A DNA stretch of 23,945 bases from a virus. Below, one piece after another: positions 15,117 through 23,378 of this stretch (the first letter of the stretch is position 1; the number at the start of each line of letters is the position of its first letter). The stretch spans positions 1 to 23,945 of the IMG/VR virus record IMGVR_UViG_3300027763_000239. One strand, written 5' to 3'. The position numbers and the translations under genes are program-made. The notes under the pieces were generated by a model. It was not told the DNA's origin. It made no database searches and worked only from the letters and a program-made list of their open reading frames with translations.

Positions 15117-18100
15117 AGTGGTCTAACCTCCATTTGGATGTCATCTTCGCTAATCTCACCACCTTTGGCCTTCTTGATAGTTCCACCATTAGCTTTTTTC
15201 TTAGGTTTATCGTAACCAAGATATTCACGAAGTCTTGCAATATCTTCTGCTGTCATTAGTTGACCATGATGGCTTTTAAGTAAAGATGATCTTACATTTC
15301 CTATTGTCTTGCCTTGAGCTAATCTTTCATCAAACAATTTTTTTAATAAAACAGTATCTGGAACGCCAACAATATTGTTATTAACATCAGCCAGACCTCC
15401 TGCATAAGTGGCACCCATTCCAGTATTGTAAGAACCATGTTCAAAATTTGGAGTAACAATTTGAGTATTTGGTTTAACTTCTAAGATTGTTTTAGCTGAC
15501 TGACCTGTTTTAGCATCAGGCATACTCATTGTTTTATAAATATCAGACCACTTAGGAAATCCAAGTTTTTCCATGGCATAGGTATCTCCCACTTCTGCTA
15601 TGGCTTTTCTAATATTTCCTGCACTGTAATCGTCTGTTCCATTGGCTATGATGTCACGAATATTAGGGCTATCAATGCCGGGGAATTTTGTATAAGGATA
15701 TACTTTTGCACCAGTAATTGGATTTATAACTGGCGTTTTTCTAATTGCTTCTTTAAATGCTTTTAGGGCATCATTGGATGGCCTCAGAGCGTTTAACATA
15801 CCTATATAAGGCTCTGCTATATGGTGAGAGAAATCAATCCCATGTTCAGCCATATCCATAACAACGCCTACAGTTGGCCCTTTGCTAGAATAAGTATTTA
15901 AGTTATTAACTTTGCTAGAGGCCGCACCTGCCATCGAAGCCCCTCCTACACCTTGCTGTGCATTTTCTTCAATCAGTGGGTATAACCTACCACCTTGTTT
16001 TTGAACAGAAGCAGGTGTTGAGCTTCGCAATCCTTGACTTAATGGAACTCCTGCAATTTGTGAAACATTTGTACCTGCACCTGACGTATCCCATAGAATT
16101 GGAACTACATATTTATTTTCCAAGTAATCAGGGTTTAAACCTTTTTCAGGTCTCATTTTAAGCGATGGTGTTTCAATATCGCCAGTACCTGTAGTTCTAA
16201 ATAATTCCCTACGCATAACTGCAGGAACATCTAAGTCTTTTTTGTATTTAGTTAGTGCAGTTTTCTCAGCAGAGGTAAGCATACTTTCTGTTTTGTTGGG
16301 GAACAAAGCATCAATAGCATTTAATTTCCCCACTTTTGTAGCCATGCCTGCCAAACCAACACTAGATGGATTAAACGCCATTGCCAGTTCTTCAGCAGTA
16401 GGTGCCTTCATGTCAGCAAAGTAAACCCTAGGATCTGTTACCAACTGTTTGGCACCCTCATACATTCTTGAGGGAAGATTGGCTATAGCCTTCAAGTTAG
16501 CTGTTAGATCCTCTATTGGCGTAAATGGCTCTATTGGCTTATTGCCTTGTGCTTGTAACCATTGGCTAGGAGTGAGCTTGGTATTGTCCTCAGCACCACC
16601 ACCCTTCATCTTCTTATCCATTAACTCCATGAACATAGTGTCAGGGTTGTCAGATATGGTGACTGCTCCACCTTTTTTCATGCCTTCTACTGGAGGTAAA
16701 TTTTTTCCTACATTGTTCATGGCATCAGAAGACATCTTGATAGCTTCCTCCATGGTTACATATTTAGGTATTTCTACTCCTTGATCTTTAAGGGCTTGTA
16801 AAGCCTCCTCACCAAAAGCTTCATCTGAGTGACGCAAACCAGTATGACGCAAATCACCTACATCACTCCAGTTGCCTGACTTTACAAAGTCTTGAACGAA
16901 AGGTAAGTATTGTTCTTTAGGTGCAAGGTTTTGTTTGCCTTTGATTTGAATGATATTAGAAGGGGGAGAACCATATTTTTCTGTATATGCTTCATTTATT
17001 CTTTGAAAATATGGGTGTTTATCATAATTTGCTAAGTCATTTAAAGCATCTTTTAAATCTGGTTCTTGTCCACCATAATGTTGAGCAACTACTTGATTAT
17101 GTAATTCTTGTTTTTGCTCATTACTAAGATTTGCATGACTTCCTAATGCTCTAGATGGTTCAACCTCAACCGTCACATGAGGCTCACCCTTTTTGTCTCT
17201 CAAACTAAATATGCGTGAGCGTCCTTCTAGTACGTCAGGGCAGTAGCCACCAACGCAATGACCCATGGTATCGCCTTCGTATTTAAGAGCCTCAGCAAGA
17301 TACTTTGATGCATCAGCCTTTTGTCCTGCCTTCAAAGCATATGCCTCGTTACCACCTGATTTCATGTAATCAAAGTAAGCTTGTAACCCAAGGTCACCTA
17401 AGTCTTCTTTTGATTTGACTTCTCTCGGAGCTAACTCAATCCACTTGTATCCTTCAGGATACTCTTTGTGGACAGGCATACCCTCAGTAACTTTGAACTG
17501 GGCTTCTGCCATTTTCTTAGCCATCTCTTGGTCATACTCATAGGTTCTGCGTACAGCCTGTTCCATGCTCACATTTTTTAAGCTTTCAGGGCGTATACGA
17601 CCATTTTCTAAGTCTTGCTTGAGAACATCCATGATGTGTGTAAAACCAAGGTCTGATGGATTAAGGGTTGACCCCCTTGTGGTATACAAAAGTGTCTCTG
17701 GAGATAATTTTTTTATCCAATCTTCTGAGCTTGTATATAAACTTGGATCGAGGTGCATCATGTCTTGATGTTGTTGTGCAGTCTCAACATTAATAGCCGA
17801 ATCTGTTCGATTTTCCCACTGTTTGGCAAGGTCAGACTGTGACAATTGTTTGCCACCAAAAGCTTCCCTAGACTGATCTCCCTTACGTTGCCAGTAAGTC
17901 GGATCTTCAGCAATTGGAAAATGTACGACACCTTGTTCAGCCAATTTACGCACTGGGTCTTCAGGCGTTGCCATTTCCTTTTTGACGTAGTTGGTTAGGT
18001 TCTTGTCTACCCACTGATTAAGTGCACCTTTGACTTTGTCTGGCTCTATGTTTTCTTCAAGAATTTTAGCAACACGCAAAGCACCCTCATTACCATGCTC

Positions 18101-21076
18101 TTTCAATTCTTTGATTCGAGCTTCTCTAGCTTTTTCAAATTCTGGGCCATGGTAATATTTGATGTTATTTAAAAGATCGGATTGCTTTAATCCTTTTAAT
18201 TTATTTTCAACCTCATTTGCAAACCAGTTTCCACCCTTGAGCTTGATAGCTCCAACCTGTGAGGCCAATGTTTGTGGCCCTGAGCCAGAGGGGGCTAATT
18301 GACCAAGACCCTCACCTGCTATTTTGCCTAAACCCTTTAAACCCTGTAACTGGGCTTTGATCATGGCTGTACTAGGAAAGAACGATCCTGCCTCACCAGA
18401 TAGCTTTCCTACAGGTGATGTGGCCTTCAGTGGCAGTGTTTCTAAATAATGCTCAGTCCCATAAGGAACTTTATAGTCTGTGCCTTTAATGGCGTTTACT
18501 ACAGCTAAAGGAATGTTAGCCATGTCAGGTATAAAGCCAAGCGTTCCTGCTAATCGTCCACGCAAAGCCTGAAGGGGCATATCTTTAGATGCCTCAGGGT
18601 CTTGGTTTTCTCTGTATGGCTTGAGTTGTGGGAAGACACCAAAGGAGGCTTTTGTATCGTCCTCAGCACCACCACCTTTCATTTTTTTGTCCATCAATTC
18701 CATATACATAGAATCTGGATTGTTAGAAATGTGGACTGCTCCTCCTTTTTTCATTCCTTCAATTGGAGGAATTGGTGCTTGAAGTTGGTTTAATAAGTCA
18801 TCAGTTACTTCACCATATGTTGGTGTGCCATGCTTACGAATTGCTGACTCGTATTCATTTCTAGTAATGTAGCCAGACTGTAACTCGCCTGCATCCATGG
18901 CTTTTAAAATAGCTTCTTCTCTTTGTGGTCGTTTCAAATGTTGAATGTCCATAGCTTCTGGCATATATGCTGATATTTGTCCCAAAAAGTCCTTGTCGAG
19001 TTTGTATAAACCAGTATTCTTTAAATCACCTACATCAGTCCAATTTCCTGACTTTACAAAATCTTGGACATAAGGAATGTAGCTATCTACTATCTTCCCA
19101 TTACCTTTGCCTTTTATTTGGGTAATAGTAGGCGATGCTGAATTTAACTCTTTAAGTTTTTGTGCAACATACTCATTAACACCAGTTTCACCATTATTTT
19201 TCATGGCATTGAGAACGCCACTTGGAAATTGCAAACCTATATCGTCTTCAGTGTATACTTTTGGGGATTTTATCTCAACCGTTGTATGTGGATTACCTTT
19301 AGGGTCAACCAATGAGTAGACCTTGGCCTTGCCACTCTTAATAGCCTCCCAACCACCATGACCATAGCCAAGACTGCCCGAATCACCAGAACCCTCAACC
19401 CAGTCAGGATGGCCTTTAGGTGGCTCGTACCCCCTAACGGAGTGACCCATGGCGTTTGACTCTGCTGAGAATTGGCTTGGCTTGTCTAACTGCACCCATC
19501 TCATACCCTCAGGATATTCTTTGTGAACAGTCATGCCTTCAAGCTTCTTGGCTTGAGCCTCTTGCATCTGCTTGGCTAATGCTAAATCATAGTCAGCAGT
19601 CTTACGAACTGCTTGCTCCATGCTGATGTTCTTTAAGTCTTCAGGCTTCAATCGTCCACTTGCCAAGTCTTCTTTAAGTACATCTATGATGTGGTCAAAA
19701 CCAAGGTCACCTGTTTGGGCTGAATAAATATTAGTGTCAGGTGCAAGCTTGTTTATGTATTGGTTATTTTCTAACCGTTTTAAGTTGTAATCGTCATGAG
19801 AAGACCTAAAGCTATGTGTTTTTTCCAATGATTTTGAGAAAGTATCATCACCAATCAATCGTTCTTTTTCATCGTATGCCATTCCCCTTACCAAATTTTT
19901 TATTTGCTGTTCATTTAAATTAGCAGGACTATCTTTTAAATATTGTACGACTTTTGCATTTAAATTATTTTCAGCTTGCATTCTTTTTGCATCAGCTAAA
20001 TCTGCTTGAGCAAGCTTTTCAGGAAGTTCTTGCAAACTGCTTGCTTTTTTAGGATAAATAGAATTGTCTGCAGTCATTTCATATGCTTTGGCCTCATTAG
20101 ACTTTCCCATGCCTTCAGCAGAAAACCCTTGTTCCTTTCGCCTTTCCCCTAATGTTTTTATATCTTCAGGAGTAAGGTAGTCTGGATCGTGAGGCAAGTG
20201 AGAAGAGTGTTTAATACCTAACTCTAAATTATTATTGGCCTCAGCAGTTAATCTATTGGCTTCACGCTGTAAGTTTGCTTGTTTTCTAGGATCTGTTTCT
20301 TCTTTGGCTCTTTGGGCGAATTTGTTAGCCCTAGCCATATCTACTTTGAATTTCTCATTTGCTTCAGCAACACGACTATCTATTGCTAAACGAACTGGGT
20401 CTTCAGGAGTTCCCAATTCTTTCTTAACGTAGTTGGTCAAGTTCTTATCTACCCAACTGTTTAAGGCATCGTTACGAGCAAAGCGACCTGATTCTGTCAT
20501 TTGTTGTGCTTGTTCTGGCGTGTAATGCTCTATGTTTTCAGTCGCAACCTTACTCCTCAAACGCTTCAACTTATCTTCAACCTCGTCTTTAAACCAATTG
20601 CCACCCTTAGGCTTCATTACATTGGTTTGGGGGATGGCTGTATTGACAAAGGGAGTGAAGGACTCGCCCATCACTGCTCGTCTGCCTGCCTCCTCACCCA
20701 AAGCCTTAGCTCCTTTAGCTCCTAGCTTGACAGCACCTTTGAGGGCTTGGCCTGACATAGGTGTAGGGATGAAGTTACCCATGGTCTCTCCAACCTCTGC
20801 AGTGTGTTGGCGTGACTTGTCATCAGTAGGGATAACGTCAGGGAGCATCTTAGAGATGTCCTCAGAGCCATAAGGAGCAGTAGGTAACTGGCCTCTAAAG
20901 GAAACTTGGTTCAGTAGGTTATATATATCAGCAGGTGCTCCTACTGTTGCAGTGACAGAACCCTTCAATCCACCTGCCAAAGCATCTAAAAGGGCTTGTG
21001 CAGGGACACCAAGGCTCTTGGCATCTTTAATGATTTGGTCAAACGATAAAGGCTGTTGAGCACGAGGATTGGGCAT
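15113..21076 (-). CDS. Giant polyvalent-like protein, 1987 aa, with two PcfJ-like modules
   Basis: Residues 1-157 are largely helical with a Gly/Ala-rich stretch. Residues 158-781 and 948-1472 are two copies of one module. Each contains the PcfJ-like pattern: a GHC motif, a strand pair of the form SLRxxxGxPHVTVE, and QIKGKxN. PcfJ was named for a protein of a conjugative plasmid, and its biochemical role is not known to me. Copy A has Ser (S546) where copy B has Cys (C1274). Residues 1466-1570 are the cassette shared with the 959-aa protein. Residues 1571-1960 are unique (VVPILWDTSGAGTNVSQIAG, then DMAEHGIDFSHHIAEPYIG). The C-terminus carries two more motifs, NGGTI and KGGEI. GAGG before the ATG supports the start. 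The place between terminase and portal fits virion cargo (inference). Confidence 0.82.
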   Translation of the reverse strand: MPNPRAQQPLSFDQIIKDAKSLGVPAQALLDALAGGLKGSVTATVGAPADIYNLLNQVSFRGQLPTAPYGSEDISKMLPDVIPTDDKSRQHTAEVGETMGNFIPTPMSGQALKGAVKLGAKGAKALGEEAGRRAVMGESFTPFVNTAIPQTNVMKPKGGNWFKDEVEDKLKRLRSKVATENIEHYTPEQAQQMTESGRFARNDALNSWVDKNLTNYVKKELGTPEDPVRLAIDSRVAEANEKFKVDMARANKFAQRAKEETDPRKQANLQREANRLTAEANNNLELGIKHSSHLPHDPDYLTPEDIKTLGERRKEQGFSAEGMGKSNEAKAYEMTADNSIYPKKASSLQELPEKLAQADLADAKRMQAENNLNAKVVQYLKDSPANLNEQQIKNLVRGMAYDEKERLIGDDTFSKSLEKTHSFRSSHDDYNLKRLENNQYINKLAPDTNIYSAQTGDLGFDHIIDVLKEDLASGRLKPEDLKNISMEQAVRKTADYDLALAKQMQEAQAKKLEGMTVHKEYPEGMRWVQLDKPSQFSAESNAMGHSVRGYEPPKGHPDWVEGSGDSGSLGYGHGGWEAIKSGKAKVYSLVDPKGNPHTTVEIKSPKVYTEDDIGLQFPSGVLNAMKNNGETGVNEYVAQKLKELNSASPTITQIKGKGNGKIVDSYIPYVQDFVKSGNWTDVGDLKNTGLYKLDKDFLGQISAYMPEAMDIQHLKRPQREEAILKAMDAGELQSGYITRNEYESAIRKHGTPTYGEVTDDLLNQLQAPIPPIEGMKKGGAVHISNNPDSMYMELMDKKMKGGGAEDDTKASFGVFPQLKPYRENQDPEASKDMPLQALRGRLAGTLGFIPDMANIPLAVVNAIKGTDYKVPYGTEHYLETLPLKATSPVGKLSGEAGSFFPSTAMIKAQLQGLKGLGKIAGEGLGQLAPSGSGPQTLASQVGAIKLKGGNWFANEVENKLKGLKQSDLLNNIKYYHGPEFEKAREARIKELKEHGNEGALRVAKILEENIEPDKVKGALNQWVDKNLTNYVKKEMATPEDPVRKLAEQGVVHFPIAEDPTYWQRKGDQSREAFGGKQLSQSDLAKQWENRTDSAINVETAQQHQDMMHLDPSLYTSSEDWIKKLSPETLLYTTRGSTLNPSDLGFTHIMDVLKQDLENGRIRPESLKNVSMEQAVRRTYEYDQEMAKKMAEAQFKVTEGMPVHKEYPEGYKWIELAPREVKSKEDLGDLGLQAYFDYMKSGGNEAYALKAGQKADASKYLAEALKYEGDTMGHCVGGYCPDVLEGRSRIFSLRDKKGEPHVTVEVEPSRALGSHANLSNEQKQELHNQVVAQHYGGQEPDLKDALNDLANYDKHPYFQRINEAYTEKYGSPPSNIIQIKGKQNLAPKEQYLPFVQDFVKSGNWSDVGDLRHTGLRHSDEAFGEEALQALKDQGVEIPKYVTMEEAIKMSSDAMNNVGKNLPPVEGMKKGGAVTISDNPDTMFMELMDKKMKGGGAEDNTKLTPSQWLQAQGNKPIEPFTPIEDLTANLKAIANLPSRMYEGAKQLVTDPRVYFADMKAPTAEELAMAFNPSSVGLAGMATKVGKLNAIDALFPNKTESMLTSAEKTALTKYKKDLDVPAVMRRELFRTTGTGDIETPSLKMRPEKGLNPDYLENKYVVPILWDTSGAGTNVSQIAGVPLSQGLRSSTPASVQKQGGRLYPLIEENAQQGVGGASMAGAASSKVNNLNTYSSKGPTVGVVMDMAEHGIDFSHHIAEPYIGMLNALRPSNDALKAFKEAIRKTPVINPITGAKVYPYTKFPGIDSPNIRDIIANGTDDYSAGNIRKAIAEVGDTYAMEKLGFPKWSDIYKTMSMPDAKTGQSAKTILEVKPNTQIVTPNFEHGSYNTGMGATYAGGLADVNNNIVGVPDTVLLKKLFDERLAQGKTIGNVRSSLLKSHHGQLMTAEDIARLREYLGYDKPKKKANGGTIKKAKGGEISEDDIQMEVRPL
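16367..16681 (-). repeat. Cassette copy 2 (in the 1987-aa gene)
   Basis: This encodes residues 1466-1570 of the 1987-aa protein, from MKKGGAVTISDN to AMAFNP. It lies about 3.1 kb from copy 1 in the same orientation, so recombination between the two could delete or duplicate the DNA between them. Confidence 0.9.
16661..18235 (-). repeat. Module B of the tandem PcfJ-like duplication
   Basis: Residues 948-1472 of the 1987-aa protein. Landmarks are GGNWF (948), QWVDKNLTNYVKKE (W1022), MGHCVGGY (1271-1278), IFSLRDKKGEPHVTVEV, IQIKGKQN (from Q1377), FVKSGNWSDVGDL (W1403) and KKGGAV. Module B is shorter before the GHC motif than module A. Confidence 0.85.
18650..18754 (-). repeat. Cassette copy 3, partial (first 35 residues only)
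   Basis: This encodes residues 775-809 of the 1987-aa protein, MKKGGAVHISNN through GGGAEDDTK. It matches the start of copies 1 and 2 and then diverges into a different sequence. Confidence 0.85.
18734..20605 (-). repeat. Module A of the tandem PcfJ-like duplication
   Basis: Residues 158-781 of the 1987-aa protein. Landmarks in order are GGNWF (158), SWVDKNLTNYVKKE (W208), MGHSVRGY (543-550), VYSLVDPKGNPHTTVEI, TQIKGKGN (from Q653), FVKSGNWTDVGDL (W679) and KKGGAV (776-781). The same landmarks recur in the same order in module B. Confidence 0.85.
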
Positions 21077-21136
21077 TATGACCTCGGAAGATTGGAGTAA
21101 ACCATATTATGCCTAGTGTTTGACCCTTGGTCTAGC

Positions 21137-22561
21137 TTATTGAGCATAAGGATTGCCTTTGCTCTTGTTCATACCTGAGTCCACATAATCGTCTTCATCA
21201 TAATCATCTGGCCTTGGGCCATCGACATCCAACCATCCAGTGTCCCTCAGGAACCTCAGGGCTTGGGTCATGGCATCCACATAGTCATCGTGAGCACTCT
21301 CAGGAAAAGCACAGACTTGGCTGACCATGCCTTCAGCCCAATCTTTGACAAATCCCTTGTTCTTACCTGACTCAGGTATCCAGACTCGCCCATGGACAAT
21401 GACAGGGCTGACCACATTGAGTCTTTGGACTTTGTCGATGCGACCCGGGTTATAGGCCCTCACAGGCAAGTGTGCTCTCTGGAGGTCTTGGATCAACTGA
21501 ATGCCTGCTGACTTGTCCTCCACCAGTATCAAGTCCACCCTCTTCTTGTCCTTCCCCTCCCCAAAGACCACCTCGTACTCCTCCTTGACCTTAGGACGTA
21601 AGTCAGGGTACTGGAGCCTATCTTGCCAACAATCGATCACCATGGCACTCATTGGGCCATCAGTAGGTTTAAACACTCCAAAGGTTATACAAGCAGTGGC
21701 ATCGTTCTGAGTCTTCTCTGAGGTTGCACAGTCGTAGCTTTGGACAATGTACTCAAACTTGGGGAAAGCCCTACCATTAGGCCAGAGCTTGAACATCGAG
21801 CGTTTGATGATGCCAGTGTCCTCAGGATCGAGTATCTCAGCATAGATCTCTTGCTTTCCTAATTTGGTGCCTTCGTATTGTAAGATTTGCTTCTTAAAGC
21901 TTGGGGCTAAGTTAGCTAAGTTAGTGTAAGTCGAGGCTGTGGTCACCACAACGTCATCCCCATCCCTGCCTACCAAATCAACAATAAGGTCTTTTGGTCT
22001 AGGGGTAGTCGTAGCTATGATGCGTGTCCTGTCTCCTAGGCGTACAGAGAACTGGATCTGATCCCAAGCGTCTGTGATGTAGTCCCAAGCCGCCAGTTCA
22101 TCACACCAAGCCCCATGCCACTGACCCCCCCTGAAACGCTCAGGCTCACTAGCAGGGATACCCTTTAGTAAGGAGCCATTGGTCAGGGTAATCTCGTGAA
22201 AGCTCTTGTTGTAGTCTTTGATCAGTTCTTGAGGGATGACGTTGATCAGGCCAGAGTCACCCTCAAACATAGTTCCCCTTACGTCTGAGGAGGTAGGGCC
22301 TGCACAGAGCCATCTAGAGTTAGGTAGCTCCCAAGCCCATCTACCTATGGTCTCTGAGGCTGTTCTGGTCTTCCCTGCACCCCTTCCTGCCAATAGGAGC
22401 CAAATGTTCCACCAGTTCCCTGCAGGCACGATTTGGTGGTCATGGGCGTTCGCTAACCAACTCATATGCCACTTGAAGGCTATCAGATCCTCTGTAGACA
22501 GTCTTTTAAGAGAATCCTGTATCTCAGGGTCTTGCAGTTGTTCAATGATCTCCTCATGCAT
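21137..22561 (-). CDS. terL: Terminase large subunit, 474 aa
   Basis: This is the ATP-driven DNA-packaging motor and nuclease. The ATPase domain has Walker A GRGAGKT at residues 59-65, Walker B AWCDE at 151-155 (D154, E155) and the coupling motif ATTTPRP at 183-189. The nuclease domain shows acidic residues at the expected places: D277 in SYDCATSEKTQNDATA, E348 and D349 in ILVEDKSAG, and D425, D426 and D429 in HDDYVDA. The order, spacing and 474-residue length are normal for the family, and all key residues are present, so it should be active. It starts 8 bases before the small-subunit stop. A 60-base gap follows before the giant gene; I see only a weak 4-bp hairpin in it. Packaging strategy cannot be decided here. 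Confidence 0.96.
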   Translation of the reverse strand: MHEEIIEQLQDPEIQDSLKRLSTEDLIAFKWHMSWLANAHDHQIVPAGNWWNIWLLLAGRGAGKTRTASETIGRWAWELPNSRWLCAGPTSSDVRGTMFEGDSGLINVIPQELIKDYNKSFHEITLTNGSLLKGIPASEPERFRGGQWHGAWCDELAAWDYITDAWDQIQFSVRLGDRTRIIATTTPRPKDLIVDLVGRDGDDVVVTTASTYTNLANLAPSFKKQILQYEGTKLGKQEIYAEILDPEDTGIIKRSMFKLWPNGRAFPKFEYIVQSYDCATSEKTQNDATACITFGVFKPTDGPMSAMVIDCWQDRLQYPDLRPKVKEEYEVVFGEGKDKKRVDLILVEDKSAGIQLIQDLQRAHLPVRAYNPGRIDKVQRLNVVSPVIVHGRVWIPESGKNKGFVKDWAEGMVSQVCAFPESAHDDYVDAMTQALRFLRDTGWLDVDGPRPDDYDEDDYVDSGMNKSKGNPYAQ

Positions 22562-23051
22562 TGGAAATCACTACTTGACGCTTCATCTCATAATTCTTGA
22601 CTAGAGTAAAGACAATCTCCTTAGCCATCACATCCACAATCTGGCCTTCTACCTCAGGCTTCTGAGTAGCAGTTCTATCAGCAAAGAGAGTGTTGTACTT
22701 CCCTGCTAACCACTTCCTACCCTCCATCCTGAGCTTCTTGTCTTGTACTGAGGCAGGATCTACACGCTTATTCCCTTGGGCATCGAAGAAGGTTGCAGGC
22801 TCCTTATCCATAATCTCTGCATATTGATCTACTAGGGTTACTGCGTAGTCTGCTCTCGCCTGTCTGAGCATCTCCCCAAACTCAGGGTGTAATGTAATCC
22901 ATTTGTATACAGTTGACTGAGCAGGCAGTAAGGCATTCTTTGTGAGGTTTTGTATAGTGTCACCAGTAGCTACCCTAGCACATATCTCATTGGCTATTCC
23001 TATATCGAAGGTACTTGGTCTTCCACCTTTATTTACTACTTCATTAGGCAT
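22554..23051 (-). CDS. terS: Terminase small subunit, 165 aa (Sf6 gp1-like)
   Basis: It recognises phage DNA and hands it to the large subunit. Residues 9-70 (GGRPSTFDIGIANEICARVA, then GDTIQNLTKNALLPAQSTVY, then KWITLHPEFGEMLRQARADY) form the helix-turn-helix part in the pattern of the Sf6 gp1 family. The middle (RMEGRKWLAGKYN, residues 108-120) corresponds to the oligomerisation core, where Sf6 has a similar TRKWALARMNP stretch. The C-terminal 35 residues may bind the large subunit. GGGAG six bases before the ATG supports the start. The gap of 45 bases upstream is the largest near it and could hold a promoter, but I see no convincing one. Confidence 0.92.
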   Translation of the reverse strand: MPNEVVNKGGRPSTFDIGIANEICARVATGDTIQNLTKNALLPAQSTVYKWITLHPEFGEMLRQARADYAVTLVDQYAEIMDKEPATFFDAQGNKRVDPASVQDKKLRMEGRKWLAGKYNTLFADRTATQKPEVEGQIVDVMAKEIVFTLVKNYEMKRQVVISNA

Positions 23052-23096
23052 TACGTTCTCCCAAACTCTTATGCACTATTTAAGTTTAACTTGTTC

Positions 23097-23378
23097 TTAC
23101 CCTTGGAGCAATCTCTTTTGGAGCGTTTTGTTAGCTTCTTTGACTTCTTCAATCTTGATGATTGTATCTGCGAGTTTGTTTTCTAAGAACTGTAGTCTTG
23201 CTTGTGCATACTCTACCCAATTCATCCACTCTAAGTCGCTGACCTCTTCTGCTGTGGGCACCTTTGGTACTGGTGCTTTGGTGGCCTTTGCGTCAACTAC
23301 CCTCTGAACAGGCATTATGACTTTCTCTTTGCGTGTCGCATGAGTCTTTATCGGTGCAATCATGGGCTTTTGTGCCAT
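23097..23378 (-). CDS. Hypothetical 93-aa protein with C-terminal coiled coil
   Basis: The first 45 residues are basic and Ala/Pro/Val-rich (KATKAPVPKVPTAEE). Residues about 50-93 form a likely coiled coil (YAQARLQFLENKLADTIIKI and EEVKEANKTLQKRLLQ). No family is recognised. The ATG at 23378 has GGAG eight bases upstream, which I prefer over the later ATG at 23315, where only a weak AGAG is seen. This choice gives an 86-base overlap with the preceding zinc-motif gene in a different frame, which is unusually long for this operon. It immediately precedes the small terminase gene; a packaging-related role is possible but unsupported. Confidence 0.65.
   Translation of the reverse strand: MAQKPMIAPIKTHATRKEKVIMPVQRVVDAKATKAPVPKVPTAEEVSDLEWMNWVEYAQARLQFLENKLADTIIKIEEVKEANKTLQKRLLQG

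Noticed and set aside
15113-21076. PcfJ-like domain as evidence for a conjugative plasmid
   Set aside because: The gene is embedded between terminase and portal in a full phage structural cluster, and no relaxase or transfer gene is seen.
21122-21132. Hairpin after the large terminase gene
   Set aside because: Only a 4-bp stem (GACC/GGTC) with no T-run; not a credible terminator.
23052-23096. Possible promoter before the small terminase gene
   Set aside because: The best pair seen (TTGCTC and TAAACT with a 17-base spacer) matches consensus at only three and four of six positions; too weak to report as a feature.
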